Shown: positions 48,336 through 58,181 of the stretch, piece by piece
Layout of the letters: every line of letters starts with the position of its first letter
How positions within the stretch are numbered: position 1 is the stretch's first letter
Source of the DNA: Epithemia pelagica
Lineage: Eukaryota > Bacillariophyta > Bacillariophyceae > Surirellales > Surirellaceae
NCBI GenBank assembly: GCA_946965045.2
Contig: OX337237.1
Span: forward strand, 2,914,001-2,978,000
Length of the DNA: 64,000 nucleotides
Reading direction: 5' to 3'
The notes under the pieces: generated by a model
Told to the model about the DNA's origin: nothing
The model's database searches: none
Seen by the model: only the letters and a program-made list of their open reading frames with translations
Translations under genes and position numbers: made by a program

Positions 48336-48384
48336 TTTCTATTGTTGGGTGGCAGCTCTCCGTTCACTGACTCTTGAGGAATGG

Positions 48385-49719
48385 ATGGGTAATGAACTGG
48401 GACGGTGCGAAGCATTTGATTCGCATCCATTCTTTTGCAATTGTGTTTAAATTCGGCGTACATCTCCATGACCAGATCGTTGCGTTCGGATCGACTCGTG
48501 TTTCCAGTTGTAGCCATCAAGGGAAAGTATCCATAGTAGGCACATTTAAACTTTTGGACAAGGCCCAAAAGCCAAATTCTTAATAATGGGGAGGAAACAG
48601 TTCAATAATCGCTGATCCTGTTTTCATGAAAAGGAGATTGGTTGAGGCAGCACCGTGTGGAAGAATTACAATGGACTGTCGAGACCACCATGTAAATTGC
48701 TCTATTGGCTTCATATCTTCCATGTTGGCACGTTCCACAATACAATCCGGGTACATTTGGCGAATAGCTCGCTCCAGTTGGTCCATGTTCCCAATTTTGC
48801 GATTGTTCAATCGATTGACCAAGCCGATCCGGAGAACAGTCTCATCCATAAGGGCCACGTTGCTGCTGCTGGAATTGGTGGTTCCGCTAATGTTGTTGTG
48901 GTTTCGATACGTTTTTGTTTGAAAGAGACGATTTCGCAACGCTTTTCCATGTTGGGGATCCCAAAAAAATCGACGGAGAGCGGCATCATTACGGTGTGGT
49001 CGAAACAAGTAATAGGTATGAGTGGCAGTGTTTCGTGGCAAGTCTCGTTTTCGTGTGGTGCCCAACTGGTGGTCCTTCTTTTGTTGTTGTTGTTGTTGTT
49101 GTTTTTCGGGGCCGAGGGAGACAATTGTACTCGTTTGTGGTAACTCTGATAAATTGAACTCTCTGTAGTCGTAGGTACACTTCATCAACTTGACAATCAA
49201 GGCCGTTCGCCAATCTTTGGCAACTGGACCCACACCAGCCAAGTGGTTGAGGTTGACACGGCACTGAAACGTGTCCTCGTCGTTGTCGTCGTTGGACAGT
49301 TGAGAAGAGGCTGTTGCTTGGAGTAGTGCTTGCTGCGACTGAAAGAAACTCCAACATTGACTCAAGGCTTGGAGTGCATGCGGGAAATGATAGAACATAT
49401 ACGTCGACTCCTTGTCCAAAAAGCACATCAAGGCAATGGTTCTCCTATTCGGCTGCTGCAGTTCTGTTGCTAGTATGGTGGCATGCTCCTGTGAGCCTTG
49501 CAATTCCGTGTTATTGTTGCTTCTCATCCCAACGAATCTTGGTGATGCTGGTACTACCGGTGGAGCTTCCACTTGGCTGTCCCAAGTCATGGCGGAGAGT
49601 TCCGAAAGGAATTGACGAGACATGAAAAAGTTTCCTGTAAATGCCATCCAAATTGTGGATGCCACGAGATTCCTCCATTGGAAAAGGCTTCTTCTTCTTG
49701 AAGAAAGCGGTGCTTTCAT
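48385..49719 (-). pseudogene. GT61/DUF563 glycosyltransferase, broken copy (unit 1)
   Basis: From the ATG at 49719 it reads 379 aa to a TAA at 48580: a basic start, a weak signal-anchor (NLVASTIWMAFTGNFFMS), HFPHALQALSQCWSFFQSQQ, YYLFRPHRNDAALRRFFWDP, IVERANMEDMKPIEQFTWWS and IVILPHGAASTNLLFMKTGS, the DUF563 HGAxxTN core. Compared with the intact paralog at 50840-52381, the stop replaces a Tyr in FPPHY-Y, and about 40 bp later a 1-bp deletion shifts the frame. The remaining C-terminal coding sequence (YYGYFPLMATTGNTSRSERN) is still readable out of frame to about 48385. A truncated product lacking about 90 residues could be made, but loss of function is likely. A CAA repeat gives Gln7. Confidence 0.75.
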
Positions 49720-50839
49720 CGTGGACCGATCACATTGGGACCGGGTTCATCGTACTTTTTGTAAGGTTTGATTCTGATACAGCCAAAGAACGGTCATTCC
49801 TTGTCGGAACTTTTCATTAAATCAAGACCACTTCACCACGTCGTTCCACGTCAGAATCACTTCCAATGGACTAGCCAAGAAAGACAAAGAACAGTAGCGG
49901 ATAGCTATGCCATCTAGAGGACCTAGCTACGCTCAGAAGAGGTAGATTAGAACCTCTACTCCTACTCCTACCTAGATGCTTGTCATTGCCACAAATTGGT
50001 TTTGGTAGGCAGCAATCTAGGTCCCATTATTCATCTATAATGTTCCTACTTTGATGGTGTATACTCTCGCAATCTCGTCGGCCATGCCATCGGAAATGAC
50101 TGTTGTGGAAGGAAACGTAAGATGAGACTATCCTAGTTGATCATCGTGGGTTGTGGCGGCTGTCGTCATCGTCGTTCTGGTTGTGGGTACCCTCCTTTGA
50201 GAGCCTTGGCCGAAACGATCGACATGTTGTTATTGTTGTTCTCGTAATGGTTCGTTTGGGGGCATTCGCAAGAGGACTCTTGGATTGGGAATGGTGTTTG
50301 TTGTTGCGTGAAGGATGGAATACAAGGAGTCGGGGATGGTGACCAAATGCACCTGTTGTGGTTGTGGTTGCACGGCCGAACCCAGACCGGAACAGCAGCA
50401 AACCTGTCACGGGCCCAAGTAGCCGCCACAGCCGAGCGGACCCATGTCGTTCTTTTGTTGGTGGTGCTGTCGAACTTGTGAGGACGGAACCAGGACATTG
50501 GATCGCACCAATCTTCCAGTGGCTTGCCTTTGTATACGGACGTATCGAATACAGCCCAACGATCGCAACACACCTCTCTACGCCACCAAAGGACTGTTGT
50601 TGTCAACTGTCCACTGCTGCTTCCGGGGTTGGTGAAATGCGAGATCGCGGCATAGATCCAATGCTACGTCCTTCGTCAATCTAGGTATATCTTCGACCGA
50701 TAGGTGATCTAAAAGCGACCTGTAGATGTGATGGTATGTACTCGTAGGATGATCGTGAATTGGCTCGCTCCCAACCAGAAATCAAGAAACGTGGTTTCCA
50801 CAAGACACACATGCAAACTCGGCACAAAAAGACAGAACC
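49720..50839. promoter_or_regulatory. Region between divergent GT61 copies, unit 1
   Basis: Between two divergent GT61 starts. 49565-50109 (545 bp) is missing from the second unit. From 50110 on it matches the second unit closely except for a 10-bp insertion (about 50611-50620). It includes a minus-strand open frame at 50166-50606 (see its own entry). Confidence 0.5.
50166..50606 (-). other. Open frame of uncertain status, unit 1
   Basis: About 146 codons with coding-like composition (LWWRREVCCDRWAVF, KGKPLEDWCDPMSWFRPHKF), but its first ATG is internal (MSWFRPHKF). In the second unit (57518-58021) the same frame extends 21 codons further, because a 10-bp segment is absent there. No domain recognised. 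It may be a degraded gene or chance. Confidence 0.2.
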
Positions 50840-52381
50840 ATGAGGAGGAGGCGCCGGTCCCAATGTGATCGGTCCACGACAAAAGCGACGCCGTCTTTTT
50901 CCAGAAGAAGCCTTTTGCGGTGGCGAACTGTACTTGCCGCCACAATTGCAGTGGCATTGACAGGAATCTTTGTCACATCTCGTCAATTCCTTCTGCAACT
51001 CTCCTCCTCGTCGCCTTTTATGGCGGGGGACAGCCACGAAACAGAACACGCTCCACCAGCAGTAGAAACACCGCCAGCATTCGTAGAAGACGCTCCACCA
51101 GTAGTAGAAGCGACAGGATTCGTTGGGATGAGAAGCAAGAGCAACAACAAGAGCACGGAGTTGCAAGGTTCACAAGAGGATACCACCACACCAGCAACGT
51201 CCTACAACAAGAGCAATAGCAACAACAACACGGAGTTGCAAGTTCCCCAGCATCATCCTGTTTCGTCACAACAAGCACCAGAGAACCATCTGCCGAGCAC
51301 AAAGACCATTGCCTTGTGGTGCTTTTTGGACGACAAGTCAACGTATATTTTCCCTCACTTTCCGCATGCACTGCAAGCCTTGAGTCAGTGTTGGAGTTTC
51401 TTTCAGTCCCAGCAGGCACAACTTCAGGCCACAGCCTCTTCTCAACTCCTCTCGAACGACGACACGTTTCAGTGTCATATCAACCTCAACCGCGTGGGAC
51501 GTTTGGGACAAGTCAAAAGGGATTGGCGAGCGGCCTTGATTGTCAAGTTGATGAAATGTACCTACGACTACAAAGAGTTCAATCTGTCACAGCTACCACA
51601 GAATAGTACGGTTATCTCACTAATAAAGCGTCCGGCCGATCAACCACAAGACCAAAAGCAACAACCAAAGGGAAAGAAGCACACCAAGCCAAAACCAGAG
51701 TTGCCTCGGAACAACGCAACGCATACCTATTACTTGTTTCGACCACACCGTAATGATGCCGCGTATTATCGATTCTTTTGGGATCCTCAACATGGACAAG
51801 TGCTGCGAAATCGACTCTTTGAAACAAAAAGCTATCGAAACCACAACAACATTAGCAAAACCACCAACTCCAGTAGCAACAGTGTGGTCCTTATGGATGA
51901 GACTGTTCTCCGAATTGGATTGGTCAACCGATTGGGTAATCGAAAAGTGGGGAACATGGACCAACTGCAGAAAGCTATACAGCGAATGTACCCGGATTGT
52001 ATTGTGGAACGTGCCAATATGGAAGGCATGACGCCTCTACAACAATTTACGTGGTGGTCTCGACAGTCCATTGTCATTCTTCCACACGGTGCTGGCTCGA
52101 CTAATCTCGTGTTTCTGAAAGCAGGATCGGCCATTATTGAAATTTTCCCACCGCACTATTACTGGAGGGGATTTTGGGCCTTGTCCAAAACGTTAAATGG
52201 GCACTACTATGGATACTTTCCCTTGATGGCGACAACTGGAAACACGAGTCGATCCGAACGCAACGATCTGGTCATGGAGATGTACGCCGAATTTAAACAA
52301 AGTTGTAAACAATTGGATGCGTATCGAATCCTTCGTAGCGTCCCAGTTATCAGCAACAACAACAAACTTTTATTCCACTGA
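50840..52381 (+). CDS. GT61/DUF563-family glycosyltransferase, intact copy A
   Basis: 513 aa. N-terminus MRRRRRSQ with a signal-anchor near residues 32-52 (TVLAATIAVALTGIFVTS) marks a Golgi type II protein. A Ser/Asn/Gln/Glu-rich stem (about 60-150) is followed by the catalytic region: LWCFLDDKSTYIFPHFPHAL, a block with MKCTYDYKEFNL, THTYYLFRPHRNDAA, ETVLRIGLVNRLGNRK, DCIVERANMEGMTPLQQF, and SIVILPHGAGSTNLVFLKAG-SAIIEIFPPHYYWRGFW, the DUF563 HGAxxTN...ViEifP signature. GT61 enzymes transfer sugars such as xylose, GlcNAc or arabinose onto glycans; the donor and acceptor here are unknown. It appears identical in every block compared to copy B at 58182-59723. It lies inverted relative to the broken GT61 at 48385-49719. 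Confidence 0.75.
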   Translation: MRRRRRSQCDRSTTKATPSFSRRSLLRWRTVLAATIAVALTGIFVTSRQFLLQLSSSSPFMAGDSHETEHAPPAVETPPAFVEDAPPVVEATGFVGMRSKSNNKSTELQGSQEDTTTPATSYNKSNSNNNTELQVPQHHPVSSQQAPENHLPSTKTIALWCFLDDKSTYIFPHFPHALQALSQCWSFFQSQQAQLQATASSQLLSNDDTFQCHINLNRVGRLGQVKRDWRAALIVKLMKCTYDYKEFNLSQLPQNSTVISLIKRPADQPQDQKQQPKGKKHTKPKPELPRNNATHTYYLFRPHRNDAAYYRFFWDPQHGQVLRNRLFETKSYRNHNNISKTTNSSSNSVVLMDETVLRIGLVNRLGNRKVGNMDQLQKAIQRMYPDCIVERANMEGMTPLQQFTWWSRQSIVILPHGAGSTNLVFLKAGSAIIEIFPPHYYWRGFWALSKTLNGHYYGYFPLMATTGNTSRSERNDLVMEMYAEFKQSCKQLDAYRILRSVPVISNNNKLLFH

Positions 52382-53632
52382 ATCAAAGTGACGGGAACGT
52401 GTTATCGTGGTCCTATGTACCTCAAGTCTCTAAAATGGTATCCTGGTGTTGGTCGGCTCAACACGTTTTGCCAAACAAGGACAATCTGGTCCATCACTTT
52501 GACGACGACCCGCCACAATGGCTCATGGATGAATACTCGTGAGGCACCAGTCGAGATGGAACTGTTTGGATTCTAAATGTGGTTTATCCGCCGATATGGT
52601 CCGCCGACGTCCTCACCACCGCCAAGGACGACTCCGACGACGATCCTGTGGCAAAGAATATGCTCCTCTTTATTCCACGTGTTGGGGGCTCTGTTGGAAG
52701 GAGCAATATATTATATAGACCACGTATGGTGGTTTCTTCCCTTGCATGCGTCTCCCGAAATCTAGAGCCGAACGTGCCGTGATCGTTCTCCTCAATTGGT
52801 GGGATAAAGCTATCATTGATAGCACGGTTTCACGCATGGACCCGCATTCGCTCACCAGACACTGGTACACGTGGCATCCAGAAAACTGCTTCAGATAGTT
52901 CCTTGGGCCAAGGAAAAGAACAGCGCTGAATACGAGTAGAAGACCAAGAGACAAAACGAAGAGGAAGCAACCATGATGAACAGCTACCGAAATTGCTCTA
53001 CTACTGCGACGCTTTATCGAAGACCAATCCGAGTTGCAACCAAGTGCACCATCATGTCGCAACAATCATATGGTTCATGGTGGTTTGGCGTCTTTTGTAT
53101 TCTTTGGAATTTGGTTGAATTGCTGGTTGCTTGCCAACCAAAACCACTCGTTTCGACGCATGTCGAAAGAAGAGTGGACCGGTATAGGCTGTACGGTTAT
53201 CGCATCCTGGCGAGAGAGATCGAGAATGAGAGAACCCATTTTTTGGTGGCTAAGTGCCTCGTTGCGACAAGGAAGATGTCGCCCCGCGCTCATAGGCCGC
53301 AAGCTCTCGTCGCGCCGGCTTGCGTCCCGTTTCTCACCAAAATCTGAAACAACATACCAAGAACCAAGACACCAAAAAACACAAGACTAAAAACTGACAG
53401 AAGATATAAGCAATATGCAACACCATGTCCCCTTGGAACGGAGGAAGCAGTGATGGCCATCGCCAAAGATTCAATGAAAAAAGGCGCTGCTTCAAATGGC
53501 AGTGAGCCAACTACTTCGTGCGATCATTCCGCAGAGGGACAAAGGAACTCGAAGTTAAGGAAAACTTACTATCGTTTCTCCTATGTCCTACTCTTCACCT
53601 TGTTCCGATGCGAGGTCCAAAAATGACATTAA
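52382..53632. other. Intergenic between GT61 copy A and CRN3
   Basis: 3' sides of two convergent genes, repeated closely at 59724-60974. Short coding-looking pieces (for example 52579-52782, VYPPIWSADVLTTAKDDSDD) occur without a full gene. At 53235-53345 a block resembles the ST3 promoter (CATTTTTTGG, CCGCGC, GCCGCAAG, CGCGCCGGC, CACCAAAATC in the same order), suggesting an ancestral ST promoter. Confidence 0.35.
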
Positions 53633-56146
53633 TTATCTCCCATATGTCATCGGTATATCCGCTTGCTTTTGCTCAGTTGGCACATCTTCCAAGGCTCTGA
53701 TGCGTTTCAAGCTCGCATCAGCATCCTCGTTCATTAAGTTTAGATAGTTCAACCCAGTTAAGACAATGCAGGGAAAGTCAAACCGTTCCGTCTCACTCCA
53801 ATAATTGTGCCTGAAGCGTTTCTGCTCAAATTGCGTCGCTACGCCTGCGCCAACTTCATCCACTCCTATAGCAAATAGTATCGCTGGCCAATGCATTGCT
53901 AGGTCCACCCCAGCAGCCTTGAAGGTTTCTTTTTCCTCATTCGTCAAAAAATATTCGACGTTCGCCTTGTGATGTGTCGTAGCGTTCTCAGCCCCTGTAA
54001 GACTTTGAAGCGTGTCCGAAACTCTGTTTTTGTCCTGAACGACAACGCCAACGAATGTGTCTTTTTCTACCCTTAGCGGGATGACTTTGTCAATGCCTCT
54101 GCGACCCTCTTCCACAACAATTGCTGCAGTTCGTCGATAAGCATACCGCAGTAAATCATGAGTGATTAGTGGTCCCTTGATTGATTTGGAAAGATACACA
54201 AAATGAGTAAAGCAGACCTGACCGTCAAGGTACGTCAGATATCGGGAAGCTTCACTCGATTGATTCTGTTTCTTTGCTTCGAGAAGGGCCTGCGAATCCG
54301 ACCAATCAAGCCCTAGACGCTTCAAGATTGCGAGTTCGTTTTCTACATTAATTTCTTGAAGACCACTCGTCTCGAGCTTGTCAATCACTGTACCAAGATT
54401 GGCATCCTTTCTGTTGAACTGCTTCAAGTAGTCCTTGAGCTGTACCCCTTTGACTGTTCCACCGCCCATTGCTTTGTCCATTGCAAGCGTCATCAACAGC
54501 CGGACGATGAGTTCTCCTTTGTATCCTTTATCGACAACTCCGAATGCAAGAAACTCGTTCAACGTAGATATCATCCGCTGTATATTTTCGGCGTTGTTCA
54601 TTAATTTTCTGGCAGCCACGGCCAAAACTGGCTCTGAAGGATATGTCACCGTCATGCTCATTCTATCCTCTGAAACGCTTAGCGCTGTACCCATGTGACA
54701 TGCAACAAGGGATGGTGCGTACAAACTTGTCGGTGAGATGGACAGGCACAATCGAACCGACAAAGCAGCCAACAGTTCTTCCTTCTTTGCGAGCTTGAAA
54801 TCGCTCTCCATCGAATTGCGTAGTTTCATTATTGCATAATCAAGCAGAGAACTTGGAGCCAGTGACATTTTGCATGTAAGGAGAGCCTTCCATAGTGGAC
54901 GACCCATTGAATACAAGATTAGCGGATCATGGCATGCTTCAACGTTCTTGGCAAGAAGTGTGTCGCGATCATTGTTCACCCGAAAGCTAGATCCAAGGAT
55001 AAAGGGCTTCAATGGCTTTTGATTATTGTCATCATATCCAGCATAAGGCTTGAATGACGAATCTTGATTCTCGTCATCGTACCTCAAACAGGGCTTCCAT
55101 GACGGATCTTCGGGAGACAAATACGTTATGGAGGAAAATGTGGACATGACAACAAAAAATAGCCATTCCGACTCATCTGTAAACGTCTTGAACACGGCAC
55201 GCAGGGCGCGGTAGAACGACACCCCGTCCGATGTGAATTTGTCCAAGAGCCATGATGCTTCATCAACAACAAAGATAATCTTCTTTTGACCAGGTACTAG
55301 CTTGTGTATCTCCGGTGGCTTGGTGTAGGTTGACAGAGGAGAAATTGTTGTGGAACCGGAACCCGGGTTTTCCCCTGCAATCGCTTGGTTCAAAGCCACG
55401 CATATCTCCTTGTAGAGCGCTTGTTCTAGCACTTTCCTTGGGTACTCTGAGAAATCTGAGTCGTCAATCGTTACGTTCTTTGATGGGTAGGCTTTCTTGG
55501 AAGCAAAGGTCCAGTAAACGACCTGATAGTCCTTGGGCGGATAGGCTTTCAAATGAGTAACGAGACGTGATTTCCCGTAGCCAGAGCTCTGAATGACCGC
55601 AAAAAACGGAGCGTTTTTCACGATAGATTTTGCCTTCCGTTGCAAGAAAATCTTCCGTTGCTCCTCAAGATGTCGTATGAATTCGAGATCATCCTCATGG
55701 CTTTCATAGTCCTGTCTAAATGCACTTTCAGCAAAGTCTTGCGGTAAATCCGGAACAGAATCCGCGAAATCCTTTTTTTCTCTTATCTCAAGAAACCTGT
55801 AAATTCTAGAGGACAACAATAACCAATCATTATTCTCGACGGTGATCGCTGAAGAAAGTTTCGCGACCACCACAAGACTCTTGTTTTCCTTCGATATCTT
55901 GTTCCAATTCTTTGTGGAAGATTTTGCATCATTATATGCTTTTTCCAAAATGTCCACGTACGACCGCTGCTGAGACTGATATGCTTCGCCCTTGTCGGTG
56001 TCGATGAGACTACTGTAGTCGTACGGCGGATGCCCCCGTTTGCTGCTTGTTTCTGTTGTTCCCGATGTAGCATCGACCATATTGACGTCTTCTTCCTCTT
56101 CTTCCATTGCCAATTTCTCGCTTCCCTCGACTGTTCGCTTGGACAT
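53633..56146 (-). CDS. Crinkler-type P-loop NTPase with putative nuclease core, CRN3
   Basis: 837 aa from the ATG at 56146. Same motif order as CRN1: IQSSGYGKSR, IIFVVDEASWLL, GRPLWKALL, YKGELIVRLL, GIDKVIP, VVVQDKN. The N-terminal variable part (about 60-125; STKNWNKISKENKSLVVVAK, ITVENNDWLLLSSRIYRFLE) is unique among the four. The inter-Walker part is the CRN2 type (YPPKDYQVVYWTFASKK, TIDDSDFSEYPRK). It includes the longer PDLPQDFAESAF spacer, like CRN1. Ends MTYGR. Intact frame. Confidence 0.65.
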   Translation of the reverse strand: MSKRTVEGSEKLAMEEEEEDVNMVDATSGTTETSSKRGHPPYDYSSLIDTDKGEAYQSQQRSYVDILEKAYNDAKSSTKNWNKISKENKSLVVVAKLSSAITVENNDWLLLSSRIYRFLEIREKKDFADSVPDLPQDFAESAFRQDYESHEDDLEFIRHLEEQRKIFLQRKAKSIVKNAPFFAVIQSSGYGKSRLVTHLKAYPPKDYQVVYWTFASKKAYPSKNVTIDDSDFSEYPRKVLEQALYKEICVALNQAIAGENPGSGSTTISPLSTYTKPPEIHKLVPGQKKIIFVVDEASWLLDKFTSDGVSFYRALRAVFKTFTDESEWLFFVVMSTFSSITYLSPEDPSWKPCLRYDDENQDSSFKPYAGYDDNNQKPLKPFILGSSFRVNNDRDTLLAKNVEACHDPLILYSMGRPLWKALLTCKMSLAPSSLLDYAIMKLRNSMESDFKLAKKEELLAALSVRLCLSISPTSLYAPSLVACHMGTALSVSEDRMSMTVTYPSEPVLAVAARKLMNNAENIQRMISTLNEFLAFGVVDKGYKGELIVRLLMTLAMDKAMGGGTVKGVQLKDYLKQFNRKDANLGTVIDKLETSGLQEINVENELAILKRLGLDWSDSQALLEAKKQNQSSEASRYLTYLDGQVCFTHFVYLSKSIKGPLITHDLLRYAYRRTAAIVVEEGRRGIDKVIPLRVEKDTFVGVVVQDKNRVSDTLQSLTGAENATTHHKANVEYFLTNEEKETFKAAGVDLAMHWPAILFAIGVDEVGAGVATQFEQKRFRHNYWSETERFDFPCIVLTGLNYLNLMNEDADASLKRIRALEDVPTEQKQADIPMTYGR

Positions 56147-56225
56147 GATGCTTTTGCACCAAAGATCGAAATTACATGTCGATGAACAAAAAATGAACAC
56201 ATGACGTGAAAAATATGAAAGGGCG

Positions 56226-56234
56226 CCCCCCCCC
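56226..56234 (-). promoter_or_regulatory. Promoter G-tract of CRN3 (G9)
   Basis: Nine bases next to the GGGCGCC box about 80 bp upstream of the ATG; CRE-like TGACGTGA retained. Confidence 0.45.
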
Positions 56235-56284
56235 TTTTCTATTGTTGGGTGGCAGCTCTCCGTTCACTGACTCTTGAGGAATGG

Positions 56285-57461
56285 ATGGGTAATGAACTGG
56301 GACGGTGCGAAGCATTTGATTCGCATCCATTCTTTTACAATTGTGTTTAAATTCGGCGTACATCTCCATGACCAGATCGTTGCGTTCGGATCGACTCGTG
56401 TTTCCAGTTGTAGCCATCAAGGGAAAGTATCCATAGTAGGCACATTTAAACTTTTGGACAAGGCCCAAAAGCCAAATTCTTAATAATGGGGAGGAAACAG
56501 TTCAATAATCGCTGATCCTGTTTTCATGAAAAGGAGATTGGTTGAGGCAGCACCGTGTGGAAGAATTACAATGGACTGTCGAGACCACCATGTAAATTGC
56601 TCTATTGGCTTCATATCTTCCATGTTGGCACGTTCCACAATACAATCCGGGTACATTTGGCGAATAGCTCGCTCCAGTTGGTCCATGTTCCCAATTTTGC
56701 GATTGTTCAATCGATTGACCAAGCCGATCCGGAGAACAGTCTCATCCATAAGGGCCACGTTGCTGCTGCTGGAATTGGTGGTTCCGCTAATGTTGTTGTG
56801 GTTTCGATACGTTTTTGTTTGAAAGAGACGATTTCGCAACGCTTGTCCATGTTGGGGATCCCAAAAAAATCGACGGAGAGCGGCATCATTACGGTGTGGT
56901 CGAAACAAGTAATAGGTATGAGTGGCAGTGTTTCGTGGCAAGTCTCGTTTTCGTGTGGTGCCCAACTGGTGGTCCTTCTTTTGTTGTTGTTGTTGTTGTT
57001 TTTCGGGGCCGAGGGAGACAATTGTACTCGTTTGTGGTAACTCTGATAGATTGAACTCTCTGTAGTCGTAGGTACACTTCATCAACTTGACAATCAAGGC
57101 CGTTCGCCGATCTTTGGCAACTGGACCCACACCAGCCAAGTGGTTGAGGTTGACACGGCACTGAAACGTGTCCTCGTCGTTGTCGTCGTTGGACAGTTGA
57201 GAAGAGGCTGTTGCTTGGAGTAGTGCTTGCTGCGACTGAAAGAAACTCCAACATTGACTCAAGGCTTGGAGTGCATGCGGGAAATGATAGAACATATACG
57301 TCGACTCCTTGTCCAAAAAGCACATCAAGGCAATGGCCCTCCTGTTCGGCTGCTGCAGTTCTGTTGCTAGTATGGTGGCATGCTCCTGTGAGCCTTGCAA
57401 TTCCGTGTTATTGTTGCTTCTCATCCCAACGAATCTTGGTGATGCTGGTACTACCGGTGGA
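56285..57461 (-). pseudogene. GT61/DUF563 glycosyltransferase, broken copy (unit 2)
   Basis: Carries the same TAA (56480-56482) and downstream 1-bp deletion as the unit-1 pseudogene, so both lesions predate the unit duplication. In addition, its 5' end (start codon and membrane anchor) was removed by a 545-bp deletion whose junction at 57457-57461 is a GTGGA microhomology. The longest remaining frame is 314 codons from an internal Met (MRSNNNTELQ). The Gln tract is 6, against 7 in unit 1. No longer able to make a membrane-anchored enzyme. Confidence 0.8.
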
Positions 57462-58181
57462 AGGAAAGGTAAGATGAGACTATCCTAGTTGATCATCGTG
57501 GGTTGTGGCGGCTGTCGTCATCGTCGTTCTGGTTGTGGGTACCCTACTTTGAGAGCCTTGGCCGAAACGATCGACATGTTGTTATTGTTGTTCTCGTAAT
57601 GGTTCGTTTGGGGGCATTCGCAAGAGGACTCTTGGATTGGGAATGGTGTTTGTTGTTGCGTGAAGGATGGAATACAAGGAGTCGGGGATGGTGACCAAAT
57701 GCACCTGTTGTGGTTGTGGTTGCACGGCCGAACCCAGACCGGAACAGCAGCAAACCTGTCACGGGCCCAAGTAGCCGCCACAGCCGAGCGGACCCATGTC
57801 GTTCTTTTGTTGGTGGTGCTGTCGAACTTGTGAGGACGGAACCAGGACATTGGATCGCACCAATCTTCCAGTGGCTTGCCTTTGTATACGGACGTATCGA
57901 ATACAGCCCAACGATCGCAACACACCTCTCTACGCCACCAAAGGACTGTTGTTGTCAACTGTTTCCGGGGTTGGTGAAATGCGAGATCGCGGCATAGATC
58001 CAATGCTACGTCCTTCGTCAATCTAGGTATATCTTCGACCGATAGGTGATCTAAAAGCGACCTGTAGATGTGATGGTATGTACTCGTAGGATGATCGTGA
58101 ATTGGCTCGCTCCCAACCAGAAATCAAGAAACGTGGTTTCCACAAGACACACATGCAAACTCGGCACAAAAAGACAGAACC
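57462..58181. promoter_or_regulatory. Region between GT61 copies, unit 2 (shortened)
   Basis: Corresponds to 50110-50839 of unit 1 after the 545-bp deletion; nearly identical except for the 10-bp indel. Supplies the promoter of GT61 copy B. Confidence 0.5.
57518..58021 (-). other. Open frame of uncertain status, unit 2
   Basis: Counterpart of 50166-50606, here 167 codons (adds LCRDLAFHQPRKQLTTTVLW at the 5' side) because 10 bp are missing. There is no ATG near the 5' end, so translation from the far end is doubtful. Listed for the comparison between units. Confidence 0.2.

Larger units (their letters stand above)
45760..53632. repeat. Tandem segmental duplication, unit 1 (about 7.87 kb)
   Basis: CRN2 + broken GT61 + intact GT61 + 3' flank. 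Matches 53633-60974 in the same order and orientation. Offsets along the alignment are 7,873 (CRN 3' end), 7,900 (broken GT61), 7,352 after the 545-bp deletion and 7,342 after the 10-bp indel. These steps account for the length differences seen from the GT61 region rightwards. Unit boundaries within the CRN genes are arbitrary. Confidence 0.85.

Noticed and set aside
52670-53065. 131-codon minus-strand frame with a membrane-like segment between GT61 and CRN3 (also at 60012-60407)
   Set aside because: No ATG at its start and no family match; identity in the two units is not evidence because the units are recent duplicates.
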